From: Stappia albiluteola
GTDB taxonomy: Bacteria > Pseudomonadota > Alphaproteobacteria > Rhizobiales > Stappiaceae
Direction: 5' to 3'
Length of the DNA: 64,000 nucleotides
Assembly (NCBI RefSeq): GCF_014050225.1
Contig: NZ_JACFXV010000006.1
Coordinates: 41,481 to 105,480 of the forward strand
The position numbers and the translations under genes were made by a program. Below, in pieces: positions 51,816-61,101 of this stretch. Below the pieces are notes generated by a model. The model did not search any database. It saw only the letters and a program-made list of their open reading frames with translations, and was not told the origin of the DNA. Within the stretch, counting starts at the first letter, position 1; every line of letters starts with the position of its first letter.

Positions 51816-52084
51816 TGGATGCTGCTCGCCACATCGAGGGCTTCGAAATCCCGGTCCATCGCGCGCTGACTGAGCCCATCCTGCTCGGCGGCGCGCCGCG
51901 CGCCGTCGCTATCCTCAACGGCACGCTGGCGGCCGCCATCGGTCTCGGACTCCAGCAGTGGATCGCCGGGCTCGGCCTGTTCGTCGCCGGGCATACGCTC
52001 AGCGTTTTTGCGGCCCGGCGCGATCCGGACTTCCTGTCCGTGCTTGCCCGCCACCTGCGTCAACGGGGGTGGTGGCGATGCTGA
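51815..52084 (+). CDS. trbD: TrbD inner-membrane mating-pair protein (89 aa)
   Basis: Starts IEGFEIPVHRALTEPILLGGAPR, the TrbD/VirB3 signature, followed by one or two hydrophobic helices. It assists channel assembly with TrbE. Its stop overlaps the start of trbE by seven bases. Confidence 0.9.
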   Translation: MDAARHIEGFEIPVHRALTEPILLGGAPRAVAILNGTLAAAIGLGLQQWIAGLGLFVAGHTLSVFAARRDPDFLSVLARHLRQRGWWRC

Positions 52085-54543
52085 ATCTGGCCGAATATCG
52101 CAATAATGCCGACCGGCTTGCCGATTTGCTGCCCTGGGCGGCGCTGATCGAGCCCGGCATCGTCCTCAACAAGGACGGCAGTTTCCAGCGCAGCTTCCGC
52201 TTTCGCGGCCCCGATCTCGAAAGCGCGACGGAGGCCGAACTGGTCGGGCTCTGCGCGCGGGCCAACAATGCGCTGAAGCGCCTCGGCTCCGGCTGGGCGC
52301 TGTTCTTCGAGGCGGAGCGGCTTGAGGCGCAGGATTATCCGCGGTCCAATTTTCCGGACGCGGCCTCATGGCTTGTCAATGAGGAACGCCGCGCGGCTTT
52401 TGAAGAGGGACGGCAGGGCCGGCATTTCGAAAGCCGCTATCACCTCACACTTCTCTACATGCCGCCGCCCGACGCGCAGGCGCGCACCGAGAATGCGCTG
52501 CTGGATTCCGACCGGAAGGGGGAAGGGGACGGCGGTGCCCGGAACTGGCGGCAGGAACAGGCCCGGTTCCGGGATGAGACCGAGCGAGTGCTCGATCTCC
52601 TGTCCGGTTTTCTGCCCGAGATCCGTGCGCTCGACGATGCCGAGACGCTGACCTTTCTGCACGGGGTCATTTCGACGAAACGCCATCCCGTCGCCGTGCC
52701 CGAAACGCCGATGTATCTCGACGGTGTGCTGGTAGACACGCCGCTGACCGGCGGCCTGGAGCCGATGCTCGGCGACTGGCATTTGCGGACGCTGACGATC
52801 CTCGGTTTTCCGAACGCGACCCGCCCCGGCATCCTCGACGCCCTGAACCATCAGGATTTCGCCTATCGCTGGGTGACGCGCTTCTTGCCCCTGGACAAGA
52901 CCGCGGCGACGAAGGTGCTCACGCGGCTGCGCCGGCAGTGGTTTGCCAAGCGCAAGTCGATCACCGCCATCCTGCGCGAGGTGCTGACCAACGAGCCTGC
53001 TGTACTGGTCGATAGCGACGCCGACAACAAGGCGCTCGATGCAGACGCCGCTTTGCAGGCGCTCGGCAGTGATCATGTCGGTTTCGGTTATCTGACGACG
53101 ACCATCACCGTCTGGGACGAGGACCGGGATACCGCGGAGGAAAAGGTCCGCGCCGTCGAGCGCATCGTCAACGGCCTCGGCTTCACCTGCATTCGGGAAA
53201 CGGTGAATGCCGTCGAAGCCTGGCTCGGTTCACTGCCGGGCCATGTCTACGCCAATGTCCGGCAGCCGCTCGTCCACACCCTGAACCTCGCCCATCTCAT
53301 GCCGCTCTCGGCGGTGTGGGCCGGACCGGCGCACAATGCCCATCTCGACGGCCCGCCGCTACTCTATGCGGAAACCAGCGGCTCCACACCGTTCCGTTTC
53401 TCCACCCATGTGGGCGATGTCGGCCACATGCTGATCGTGGGTCCGACCGGCGCAGGCAAGTCGGTGCTCTTGTCGCTGATCGCACTGCAATTCCGGCGCT
53501 ATGCCGGCTCTCAGGTCTACATCTTCGACAAGGGCAATTCGGCGCGCGCCGCCGTGCTCGCCATGGGTGGGGAGCATCATGCGCTGGGTGCGGCCCCTGA
53601 TGACATCACGAACGCGCTCGCCTTCCAGCCGCTCCGCGACATCGACGATCCGGCGACGCGAAGCTGGGCGGTTGAATGGATCGGCGCCTTGCTGGCGCAC
53701 GAGAAAGTCACCGTCACCCCGGAGGTGAAGGAGGCCGTCTGGTCGGCGCTGAAGAACCTCGCCACCGCGCCGGCCGAGGAGCGCACGCTCACCGGCCTGT
53801 CCGTCCTCGTCCAGGCGAACGCCCTCAAGGCCGCGCTCCAACCATACACGCTCGATGGTCCCTTCGGCCGGCTGCTCGACGCCGCCGACGATCGGCTGGC
53901 GCTCTCCGACGTCCAGTGCTTCGAGACCGAGGAACTGATGCACGAGGCCAGCGTCGTCCTGCCGGTGCTGACCTATCTCTTCCACCGTCTCGAGGAGCGG
54001 TTCACGGGCAATCCAACCCTGTTGGTTCTCGACGAGGCCTGGGTCTATCTCGACAATCCGCTCTTCGCTGCGCGCATCCGCGAATGGCTGAAGGTCCTGC
54101 GCAAGAAGAACGTCTCGGTGATCTTCGCGACGCAGTCGCTGGCGGACGTGGCCGACAGCGCCATCGCACCCGCCATCATCGAGTCCTGCCCGCAGCGCAT
54201 TTTCCTTCCCAACGACCGCGCCGTCGAGCCGCAGGCACGGGCCGCTTATGAGCGCTTCGGTCTCAACGATCGGCAGATCGAACTGATCGCGCAGGCAACG
54301 CCGAAACGGCACTACTACCTGCAATCGCGCCGCGGCAACCGGCTGTTCGAGCTGGGCCTCGGTCCCGTGGCGCTCGCGCTCTGTGGCGCCTCCGATCCCG
54401 CCGCGCAGACGCTCATCGACACGATCCTGGCCGAGCGTGGCCGGGAGGCCTTCGCCGTCGAATTCCTGAAGGCGCGCGGCCTCGATTGGGCCGCAGACAT
54501 CATCGGCCGCTTCTCTCCCCAAACGCAGGAGCCAACACCATGA
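52078..54543 (+). CDS. trbE: TrbE conjugal ATPase (821 aa)
   Basis: A VirB4-family ATPase with Walker A GPTGAGKS at residues 455-462 and Walker B LLVLDEAWVYLD. The N-terminal half holds the CagE/TrbE domain. It supplies energy for channel assembly at the inner membrane. ATG 52078 follows GGGGGTGGTGGCG. The stop overlaps trbJ by four bases. Confidence 0.94.
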   Translation: MLNLAEYRNNADRLADLLPWAALIEPGIVLNKDGSFQRSFRFRGPDLESATEAELVGLCARANNALKRLGSGWALFFEAERLEAQDYPRSNFPDAASWLVNEERRAAFEEGRQGRHFESRYHLTLLYMPPPDAQARTENALLDSDRKGEGDGGARNWRQEQARFRDETERVLDLLSGFLPEIRALDDAETLTFLHGVISTKRHPVAVPETPMYLDGVLVDTPLTGGLEPMLGDWHLRTLTILGFPNATRPGILDALNHQDFAYRWVTRFLPLDKTAATKVLTRLRRQWFAKRKSITAILREVLTNEPAVLVDSDADNKALDADAALQALGSDHVGFGYLTTTITVWDEDRDTAEEKVRAVERIVNGLGFTCIRETVNAVEAWLGSLPGHVYANVRQPLVHTLNLAHLMPLSAVWAGPAHNAHLDGPPLLYAETSGSTPFRFSTHVGDVGHMLIVGPTGAGKSVLLSLIALQFRRYAGSQVYIFDKGNSARAAVLAMGGEHHALGAAPDDITNALAFQPLRDIDDPATRSWAVEWIGALLAHEKVTVTPEVKEAVWSALKNLATAPAEERTLTGLSVLVQANALKAALQPYTLDGPFGRLLDAADDRLALSDVQCFETEELMHEASVVLPVLTYLFHRLEERFTGNPTLLVLDEAWVYLDNPLFAARIREWLKVLRKKNVSVIFATQSLADVADSAIAPAIIESCPQRIFLPNDRAVEPQARAAYERFGLNDRQIELIAQATPKRHYYLQSRRGNRLFELGLGPVALALCGASDPAAQTLIDTILAERGREAFAVEFLKARGLDWAADIIGRFSPQTQEPTP

Positions 54544-55253
54544 AACGCACGTCTCTCGCGGCGATCGTCGCCGCATCTCTTGCCATCGCTGCGCCACAGG
54601 CGGGCCATGCCGCCTGGCCGGTCTTCGATGCCACCAACTACGGTCAGAATGTCCTGCAGGCGGCGCGTGCGCTGGAGCAGATCAACAACCAGATCCAGCA
54701 GCTCCAGAATCAGGCGGTCATGTTGCAGAACATGGCAAAGAACCTTCAGCGGCTGGATTTCTCCTCGCTCGGACAACTCCAGGGGGCGCTGAACCGTATC
54801 GACGGGCTGATGATGCAGGTCGACGGCCTCAGCTTCGACCTGACGCAGCTCGAAGGCCAGTGGCGGCAGCAATATCCAAGCTCGTACGACGCCACGGTCA
54901 GCACCAGCGATATCGCCACTGCCGCGCGCGAGCGCTGGCAGAGTGCCATGAACGCTTTCCGCCAAACCATGCGGGTGCAATCGCAGATCGTCGAGAACGT
55001 GCGCGCGGACGAAGGGCTACTCACCGATCTCGTCAATCGGAGCCAGGGCGCCGTCGGGGCGCTGCAGGCGCAGCAGGCCGCCAACCAGCTCATTGCCCTC
55101 TCGGCCAAGCAGCAGATGCAGATCCAGACGCTGATGGCCGCCCATTACCGCTCCGAGGCCGAAGACGCCGCGCGCAAGGCGCAGGCGGAGGAAGCGGCGC
55201 GCGAGACCACGCGCAGGTTCCTTGGGTCCGGCTCCGCCTATTCCGGGAACTGA
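54540..55253 (+). CDS. trbJ: TrbJ mating-pair protein (237 aa)
   Basis: A signal peptide (residues 1-24) is followed by long amphipathic helices, such as LEQINNQIQQLQNQAVMLQNM, a coiled-coil feature of VirB5/TrbJ. It sits in the periplasm or on the pilus tip. In many Trb operons a small trbK entry-exclusion lipoprotein follows trbJ. Here only 21 bases lie before trbL, so trbK is absent. Confidence 0.92.
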   Translation: MKRTSLAAIVAASLAIAAPQAGHAAWPVFDATNYGQNVLQAARALEQINNQIQQLQNQAVMLQNMAKNLQRLDFSSLGQLQGALNRIDGLMMQVDGLSFDLTQLEGQWRQQYPSSYDATVSTSDIATAARERWQSAMNAFRQTMRVQSQIVENVRADEGLLTDLVNRSQGAVGALQAQQAANQLIALSAKQQMQIQTLMAAHYRSEAEDAARKAQAEEAARETTRRFLGSGSAYSGN

Positions 55254-55274
55254 CGGACGGGGAGGTGGCGCGCG

Positions 55275-56618
55275 ATGAACGATCTCGGCATTATCGACCG
55301 GTTCATGGAGACCTTCAGCCGCTACATCGACAGCGGCTTCGGACTCCTGTCGGGTGACGTCGCCTTCCTCACCACCATCCTGATCGGCATCGACATCACG
55401 CTGGCAGGCCTGTTCTGGGCTCTGGGCGGCGAGGACAACATCATCGGGCGCCTGATCCGGAAGGTGCTCTATGTCGGCGTCTTCGCGCTGATCCTCAACA
55501 ACTTCCAGAACCTTGCCGAGATCATCTACAGGTCCTTCTCCGGTCTCGGAATCCAGGCCGCGCCCGGCACGCTCGCCGCCGACGATCTGCTCAAACCTGG
55601 CAAGATCGCCGCCACCGGTTATGAGGCGGCGTATCCGCTCATCGATCAGGTCGGCAATCTCGTCGGCTTTCCGGAAATCTTCGGCAACGCACTCACCGTC
55701 TTCGTCCTGCTGCTGGCCTGGTTCCTGGTCCTCATCGCCTTCTTCATTCTGGCGATCCAGCTCTTCATCACGGTGCTCGAGTTCAAACTGACGACGCTCG
55801 CCGGTTTCGTCCTTGTGCCCTTCGCGCTCTGGAACAAGACGTCGTTCCTCGCCGAACGGGTTCTCGGCAACGTGATTTCCTCCGGCATCAAGGTGATGGT
55901 GCTCGCCGTCATCGTCGGCATCGGCTCGACGCTGTTCGCTTCCTTCACCAACGGCCTTCAAGGTCAGGAACCAGACCTTGCCGCCGCCATGTCGCAGGTG
56001 CTGGGCGCCCTTGCGCTGCTCGGTCTCGGCATCTTCGGCCCCGGCATCGCCTCCGGTCTTGTTTCCGGCGCGCCACAGCTCGGCGCCGGTGCCGCTCTCG
56101 GTGCGACGGGCGCTGCGGTGGGCGCGACCATGCTCGCCGGTGGCGCGGCGCTTGCCGGCGCGCGCATGGCCGCTGGCAGCGGTCTTTCCGCCATCCGTGC
56201 GGGCACGGCGATGGGGGCTGCCGCATCCTCCGCCTACCAGCTGGGGCAGGCGACCTCGGGTGCATCCGGCATGTCAGGCGTCGCGGCCGGTGTCGGTGGC
56301 ATGGCGCGCGCTGCCGGCGGAGCCGCCACAAACGCCGCGCGCCAAGTCGCGGGTCGCGCCACCTCCTCTCTGAAGCAAAGCGCCGATGCCGGCCGCCGTG
56401 GCGCCTGGACTGCCACCGGAGGCACGCCGACCGCCTCCATGTCGGAAGCAGCCGCCGCATCGGCGAGCGCCCCCGCCAACGCCGCGCCTGATTGGGCAAA
56501 TCGCCTGCGCTCCGAGCAGACGGCGCGCGCCCATCGGCACACCGCCACCCAAGCCATCAAGGACGGCGACCGACCCGGCAACGGCGCCAATCCCTCCCTC
56601 AATGACAAGGACGACTGA
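55275..56618 (+). CDS. trbL: TrbL inner-membrane channel protein (447 aa)
   Basis: Six to eight membrane segments in the first 300 residues with the VirB6/TrbL pattern, followed by a Gly/Ala-rich C-terminal tail (residues 290-440) that is exposed. It forms the inner-membrane part of the mating channel. GGGGAGG upstream of ATG 55275 marks the start. Confidence 0.92.
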   Translation: MNDLGIIDRFMETFSRYIDSGFGLLSGDVAFLTTILIGIDITLAGLFWALGGEDNIIGRLIRKVLYVGVFALILNNFQNLAEIIYRSFSGLGIQAAPGTLAADDLLKPGKIAATGYEAAYPLIDQVGNLVGFPEIFGNALTVFVLLLAWFLVLIAFFILAIQLFITVLEFKLTTLAGFVLVPFALWNKTSFLAERVLGNVISSGIKVMVLAVIVGIGSTLFASFTNGLQGQEPDLAAAMSQVLGALALLGLGIFGPGIASGLVSGAPQLGAGAALGATGAAVGATMLAGGAALAGARMAAGSGLSAIRAGTAMGAAASSAYQLGQATSGASGMSGVAAGVGGMARAAGGAATNAARQVAGRATSSLKQSADAGRRGAWTATGGTPTASMSEAAAASASAPANAAPDWANRLRSEQTARAHRHTATQAIKDGDRPGNGANPSLNDKDD

Positions 56619-56621
56619 CCC

Positions 56622-57341
56622 ATGTTCTTCCGACGACCGATTCAGCGATACGGCACGACGCCAGAGCCCGTCACTCCCTATCAGAAGGCCGCCCAGCTCT
56701 GGGACGAGCGCATCGGCGCGTCCCGTATCCAGGCGAGAAACTGGCGGCTCTTGGCCTTCGGCTGCCTGGCGCTTTCCGTCGGTCTTTCCGGCGGTTTGCT
56801 CTGGCAGTCGCTGCATAGCCGCGTCACGCCCTATGTGGTGGAGGTCGACAAGTTCGGCGAGGCGCGTGCCGTCGCGCCGGCAATCCAGAACTACCAGCCG
56901 GCCGACGCCCAGATCGCCTGGCACCTCGCCCGCTTCATCACCAACGTCCGTTCGGTGTCCACTGATCCGGTGCTGGTGCGCCAGAACTGGTTGGCCGCTT
57001 ACGATTTCGCCACCAACCGCGCGGCGCTGTTCCTGAACGATCACGCGAAGAAGAACGATCCCTTCAGCGCGATCGGCATCCGCAGCGTCTCGGCCCAGGT
57101 GACGAGCGTGGTGCGGGCCTCCGATGCCTCCTTCCAGGTCAAGTGGACCGAGCAGGTCTTCGATCGCGGCAGCTTCGCCCGAACCGAACGCTGGACCGCG
57201 ATCCTGACCGTCGTGATCCAGACCCCGCGCACCGCCGAGCAGCTCCGCAAGAACCCCCTCGGCGTTTTCGTCAACGCCATCGACTGGTCGCGCGAACTCG
57301 ATGCTGCCGCGCCGCAATCTCCCAAGGAGTCCTCTCAATGA
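56622..57341 (+). CDS. trbF: TrbF inner-membrane protein (239 aa)
   Basis: VirB8-like: a cytoplasmic tail, one membrane helix (about residues 43-65) and a periplasmic domain with VTPYVVEVDKFGEA. It nucleates the channel assembly with TrbG and TrbI. The start is three bases after trbL and the stop overlaps trbG by four bases. Confidence 0.92.
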   Translation: MFFRRPIQRYGTTPEPVTPYQKAAQLWDERIGASRIQARNWRLLAFGCLALSVGLSGGLLWQSLHSRVTPYVVEVDKFGEARAVAPAIQNYQPADAQIAWHLARFITNVRSVSTDPVLVRQNWLAAYDFATNRAALFLNDHAKKNDPFSAIGIRSVSAQVTSVVRASDASFQVKWTEQVFDRGSFARTERWTAILTVVIQTPRTAEQLRKNPLGVFVNAIDWSRELDAAAPQSPKESSQ

Positions 57342-58339
57342 AGAAGAATGTGTTGATCATCACCGTTTCGGCGCTGGCCCTGTCCGCCTGCGCCACAAAG
57401 CCTTTGCCGCCGGCGATCAGCTACGACTCCGACGACTTCAAGCCGGCCGTCATCGACAGGGAACCGGCCAGGCCGGTGAAGATCGTCGAGGTGCCGAAGG
57501 TTCTGCCATTGCCGGGCCAGCTTCAGCCAGAGCCCGGCGAGGTGACCGAGGACAAGCGACCGCCGACCCAGCGGGTCGAGGACGCCAACAAGGCGGCGAC
57601 GCAGGAGCCGACGAAATACGGCTATGTCAACGCCATCCAGGTCTATCCCTATACGGAAGGGGCGCTCTACCGCCTCTATGCGGCGCCGGAGCGGGTGAGC
57701 GATGTCGCCCTGCAGCCGGGCGAGAAGCTGACCTCCGTTTCCGCCGGCGACACCGTGCGCTGGGTGATCGGCGATACGGTGAGCGGCGCGGGCGACAGCG
57801 AGCGCACCCACGTGCTGGTCAAGCCATTCGCGCCGGGCCTCAAGACCAATCTCGTCATCACCACTGACCGGCGTGCCTATCACCTCCAGCTCGAAAGCAC
57901 CGAGAGGACCGCCATGGCGGCGATCTCCTGGACCTATCCGTCCGATCAGCTTCTCGCCCTGCGCCGGCAGAACACAGCGGCCGAGGCGGCGCTGCCGGTC
58001 GCCTCGAGTGTGGCGTTGGAGAATATCCGCTTCCGTTACGCCATCACCGGCGACAGTCCGCCCTGGAAACCGCTGCGCGCCTTCGACGACGGCCACAAGG
58101 TCTATATCGAGTTCCCCCGCCGCATCGACCAGGGCGAAGCGCCGCCGCTCTTCGTCGTCGGTGCCGACGGCGGCAACCAGCTCGTCAACTTCCGCATACG
58201 CGGCAACTACTACATCGTCGACCGCCTCTTCGCCGCCGCCGAGCTGCGCCTCGGCACCAAGCCGCAGCAGGTGGTGCGGATCTCCCGAACCGACGGGACG
58301 CCACGGCGCACCGTGCTGTTTTCGCGCACGGACCGGTAG
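57338..58339 (+). CDS. trbG: TrbG periplasmic channel protein (333 aa)
   Basis: Lipobox LSACATK after a signal peptide, followed by a VirB9/CagX-type domain with AIQVYPYTEGALYRLY and FRIRGNYYIVDRLF. It forms the outer-membrane complex with TrbI. Confidence 0.92.
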   Translation: MKKNVLIITVSALALSACATKPLPPAISYDSDDFKPAVIDREPARPVKIVEVPKVLPLPGQLQPEPGEVTEDKRPPTQRVEDANKAATQEPTKYGYVNAIQVYPYTEGALYRLYAAPERVSDVALQPGEKLTSVSAGDTVRWVIGDTVSGAGDSERTHVLVKPFAPGLKTNLVITTDRRAYHLQLESTERTAMAAISWTYPSDQLLALRRQNTAAEAALPVASSVALENIRFRYAITGDSPPWKPLRAFDDGHKVYIEFPRRIDQGEAPPLFVVGADGGNQLVNFRIRGNYYIVDRLFAAAELRLGTKPQQVVRISRTDGTPRRTVLFSRTDR

Positions 58340-58350
58340 GGGGAGGGGCC

Positions 58351-59571
58351 ATGACGGATACCGCCGCACCCACGCCAAAACCTGCCGCTTCGTCCAAGCG
58401 CGATCCCGGCAAGCTGGACTTGCGCGCCGCGCCCCGCCGTGTCGTCCGCTTCAGGCGCGGTCTTGTCATCGGCGTAGCCGCGCTCGGCTCCGGCGCCATC
58501 CTCGGCGTGACCATGATAGCGCTGCAAAGCCCGGCCCTGCGCATTCAGGACCAGGCCGAGGAACTTTACAACACCGAGCGCAAGCCGACCCCGGATGGCC
58601 TTGCTGCCCTGCCAGGGGATTACTCGCAGGTCCGTCCCGGGACACCTAAATTGGGGCCACCGCTGCCGGGCGACCTCGGCCGGCCGATCCTTGAACGCCA
58701 GCGGCAGCTTGGGATTGCGCCGGGAGGATCGGAATTGTCCGCCGAGCAGCAGCGCCTCGCCCAACAGGCCATTCAGGCGAAGGAGGCCGGCGTTTTCTTC
58801 CGTATCGAGAACCGGCCGCGGCATGACACGCCGGCAGTGACGGGCCAGTCCCAGCAAATGGCAGCAACGGAGACCGGTTCGCCCGATGCCAGCCGCCTGG
58901 CGCTCGACCCAGAGCGCGACCAGAACAACCAGCAGCGCAAACTGGATTTTCTGAGCCAGCGCGATAGCGGCGGCATCTACAATCCCGATGCTCTGCAGAC
59001 GCCGGTCTCGCCCTATCAGGTGATGGCCGGCAGTGTGATCGCCGCGAGCCTGATCACCGGGATCAATTCCGACCTGCCGGGCCTCGTCGTCGCCCAGGTG
59101 ACCGAGAACGTCTACGACACGGTGACCGGCCGCACGCTGCTCATCCCGCAGGGCTCGCGCCTCATCGGCGCCTATGACAGCGTGATTGCCTTCGGCCAGT
59201 CGCGTGCGCTGCTTGTCTGGCAGCGCATCATTTTGCCCGACGGTTCCTCCATCGAGATCGACAATCTGCCCACCACCGACACGGCCGGCTATGCCGGGCT
59301 CGAGGATGAGGTCGACTACCACACCTGGCGGCTCATCAAGGGCATCGCGCTCGCCACCCTGCTTGGTGTCGGCACGGAGCTGAGCCTCGGCAGCGACGAG
59401 AGCGATCTGGTCCGGGCCATCCGCGAATCCACCCAGCAGAACGTCAGCCGGGCCGGCCAGCGCATCACCGAGAAGAACCTCAACATCCAGCCGACCATCA
59501 CAGTCCGTCCAGGCTGGCCGCTCAAGATCATCGTTCACAGGGATCTCGTATTGCGCCCCTACCAGGGCTGA
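58351..59571 (+). CDS. trbI: TrbI channel protein (406 aa)
   Basis: VirB10-like: one membrane helix at about residues 40-65, a Pro-rich linker and a beta-rich periplasmic domain with LIPQGSRLIGAYDS and a conserved PLKIIVHRDLVLRPY end. It spans both membranes as the core of the channel. It lies 11 bases after trbG. Confidence 0.92.
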   Translation: MTDTAAPTPKPAASSKRDPGKLDLRAAPRRVVRFRRGLVIGVAALGSGAILGVTMIALQSPALRIQDQAEELYNTERKPTPDGLAALPGDYSQVRPGTPKLGPPLPGDLGRPILERQRQLGIAPGGSELSAEQQRLAQQAIQAKEAGVFFRIENRPRHDTPAVTGQSQQMAATETGSPDASRLALDPERDQNNQQRKLDFLSQRDSGGIYNPDALQTPVSPYQVMAGSVIAASLITGINSDLPGLVVAQVTENVYDTVTGRTLLIPQGSRLIGAYDSVIAFGQSRALLVWQRIILPDGSSIEIDNLPTTDTAGYAGLEDEVDYHTWRLIKGIALATLLGVGTELSLGSDESDLVRAIRESTQQNVSRAGQRITEKNLNIQPTITVRPGWPLKIIVHRDLVLRPYQG

Positions 59572-59582
59572 AAGGATCGATC

Positions 59583-59906
59583 ATGGCCAATCTGAAACTC
59601 GGAAAACTCCCCGACCGCACGCCGGCGAAGATCACCATCACCGTCGGCGCCGACCTCAACCAGGCGCTCCGGGACTATGCCGCTCTCTACCGCGCCACCT
59701 ACGGCGAGGCCGAATCTGTCGCCGAACTCATTCCCTTCATGCTGGAGGCCTTCCTCGACAGCGACCGCGCCTTCGCCAAGGCGCGCAAGGATGGGTTGCC
59801 GGAGACGGACACCGACAAACCGGCGCGCCGCGCCCGCTCAGCGCGCGCGGGCGATACCGAAGCGGCGTCGCCCGCTGTCTCATCCACATCGCAGTTCGAG
59901 GAGTGA
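59583..59906 (+). CDS. DUF2274 protein (107 aa)
   Basis: The N-terminal 70 residues, with KLPDRTPAKITITVGADLNQALRDYAALYRAT, give the DUF2274 pattern of rhizobial transfer operons. The fold resembles small ribbon-helix-helix-like DNA-binding proteins but this is inference. AAAGGA precedes ATG 59583. It closes the trb operon with DUF736 three bases later. Confidence 0.88.
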   Translation: MANLKLGKLPDRTPAKITITVGADLNQALRDYAALYRATYGEAESVAELIPFMLEAFLDSDRAFAKARKDGLPETDTDKPARRARSARAGDTEAASPAVSSTSQFEE

Positions 59907-59909
59907 CCC

Positions 59910-60224
59910 ATGCAAATCGGCGCCTTCACTTTGTCCAATGACGGCGGCTGGACCGGCTCCATCCGCACGCTCACCATCGACACCAAGGTCCGGCTCGTCC
60001 CCAACGACGACCGGACCCACGACAACGCCCCGGCATTCCGCGTCCTTGTCGGCAACGCCCGCATCGGTGATGCCTGGGATGCCCGGACGACGGGCGATAA
60101 CCCGAAATACTATCTCCGCGTCCGTCTCGACGACCCGAGGCTTCCCGAGCCCTTCACCGCCGCCCTGTTCCCCTCCGAGGAGGGGGATCGGGCGCAACTC
60201 GTCTGGAACAGGCGGCGGGAGTAG
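59910..60224 (+). CDS. DUF736 protein, copy 2 (104 aa)
   Basis: Starts MQIGAFTLSNDGGWTGSIRTLTID, a DUF736 protein paralogous to that at 19649 but clearly divergent in sequence. GAGGAG precedes the ATG by five bases. The function is unknown. Confidence 0.88.
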   Translation: MQIGAFTLSNDGGWTGSIRTLTIDTKVRLVPNDDRTHDNAPAFRVLVGNARIGDAWDARTTGDNPKYYLRVRLDDPRLPEPFTAALFPSEEGDRAQLVWNRRRE

Positions 60225-60369
60225 CGGAGATTGACGAACTGCCTTTCTTTAGCGCGGCAAAGGAGCCGAGCCAAAACCTTCTTGCGTGATGCGGAAGGGT
60301 GGCCGGCGGCCGGATCGGCATTTCGAGTTTTGCTCATTTCGATGGCTCCAAACCATCAATTAGGAACTC

Positions 60370-60383
60370 GTCCGAAATCGGAC
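60370..60383 (+). promoter_or_regulatory. palindrome before the AbiE pair
   Basis: GTCCGA and TCGGAC flank AA, 68 bases before the antitoxin start, in the 226-nt gap after DUF736. AbiEi antitoxins bind inverted repeats to repress their own operon, so this may be the operator. Confidence 0.4.
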
Positions 60384-60450
60384 TTGGCGGGAGCGCCGGT
60401 TGCAGGAGCTTTTCGAATGCGCCAGGATGTGATAGAAGGTCGGCATATAC

Positions 60451-61101
60451 ATGGAAAAGCCGACAGATCATCACATGCCCGCGCATCGTGCCGAATCTCA
60501 GAAAGAAGCAGCCGTCAGACTCCTTGGCGAGCAGGGCATCATGCGGTTGTCAGAGCTGAAGGCGGCCGGGGTCCACTATCAGACACTGGCCCGGATGACG
60601 GAAGACGGCTCCGTCCTGCGTGTCGGCCGCGGCCTCTATCAGCTTCCGGAGGCCGATTACTCCCTGACCCACAGCCTTGCAGAGGTGGCCAAGGCCGTGC
60701 CGAAAGGGGTGATCTGCCTCATCTCCGCTCTCCAGTTCCACGAGCTCACGCTTCAGGCGCCGCCCCATATCTGGGTCGCCATCGGGCGCAAAGAGCGGAT
60801 GCCTCGCATCAGCTATCCACCGGTCCGGGCCATCCGGTTCGGCGAAAAGGCCATGTCGGTCGGCGTCGAGCGCCATGTGATCGACAAGGTCGAGACGCCG
60901 ATCTTCGATCCAGCCAAGACCATCGTCGACTGCTTCCGCTATCGCAAGGAGATCGGCATCGACGTCGCCCTCGAAGGACTCCGCAATGGGATCCGCAGAC
61001 GCAAGGCGCATCCCGACCGGATCGCCGCCTATGCCGGGGAGCTTCATATCTGGTCAATTCTCAAGCCCTATCTCGACGCGACGGTGGCCGATGAAGGATA
61101 A
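60451..61101 (+). CDS. abiEi: AbiEi-type antitoxin/transcriptional repressor (216 aa)
   Basis: An N-terminal winged helix (LLGEQGIMRLSELKAAGVHYQTLARM, then GLYQLPEADYSL) and the AbiEi C-terminal domain with FRYRKEIGIDVALEGLRNGIRR. It antagonises the toxin and autoregulates. It overlaps the toxin gene by 11 bases. Type IV pairs such as AbiE confer phage abortive infection and stabilise mobile elements. Confidence 0.87.
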   Translation: MEKPTDHHMPAHRAESQKEAAVRLLGEQGIMRLSELKAAGVHYQTLARMTEDGSVLRVGRGLYQLPEADYSLTHSLAEVAKAVPKGVICLISALQFHELTLQAPPHIWVAIGRKERMPRISYPPVRAIRFGEKAMSVGVERHVIDKVETPIFDPAKTIVDCFRYRKEIGIDVALEGLRNGIRRRKAHPDRIAAYAGELHIWSILKPYLDATVADEG

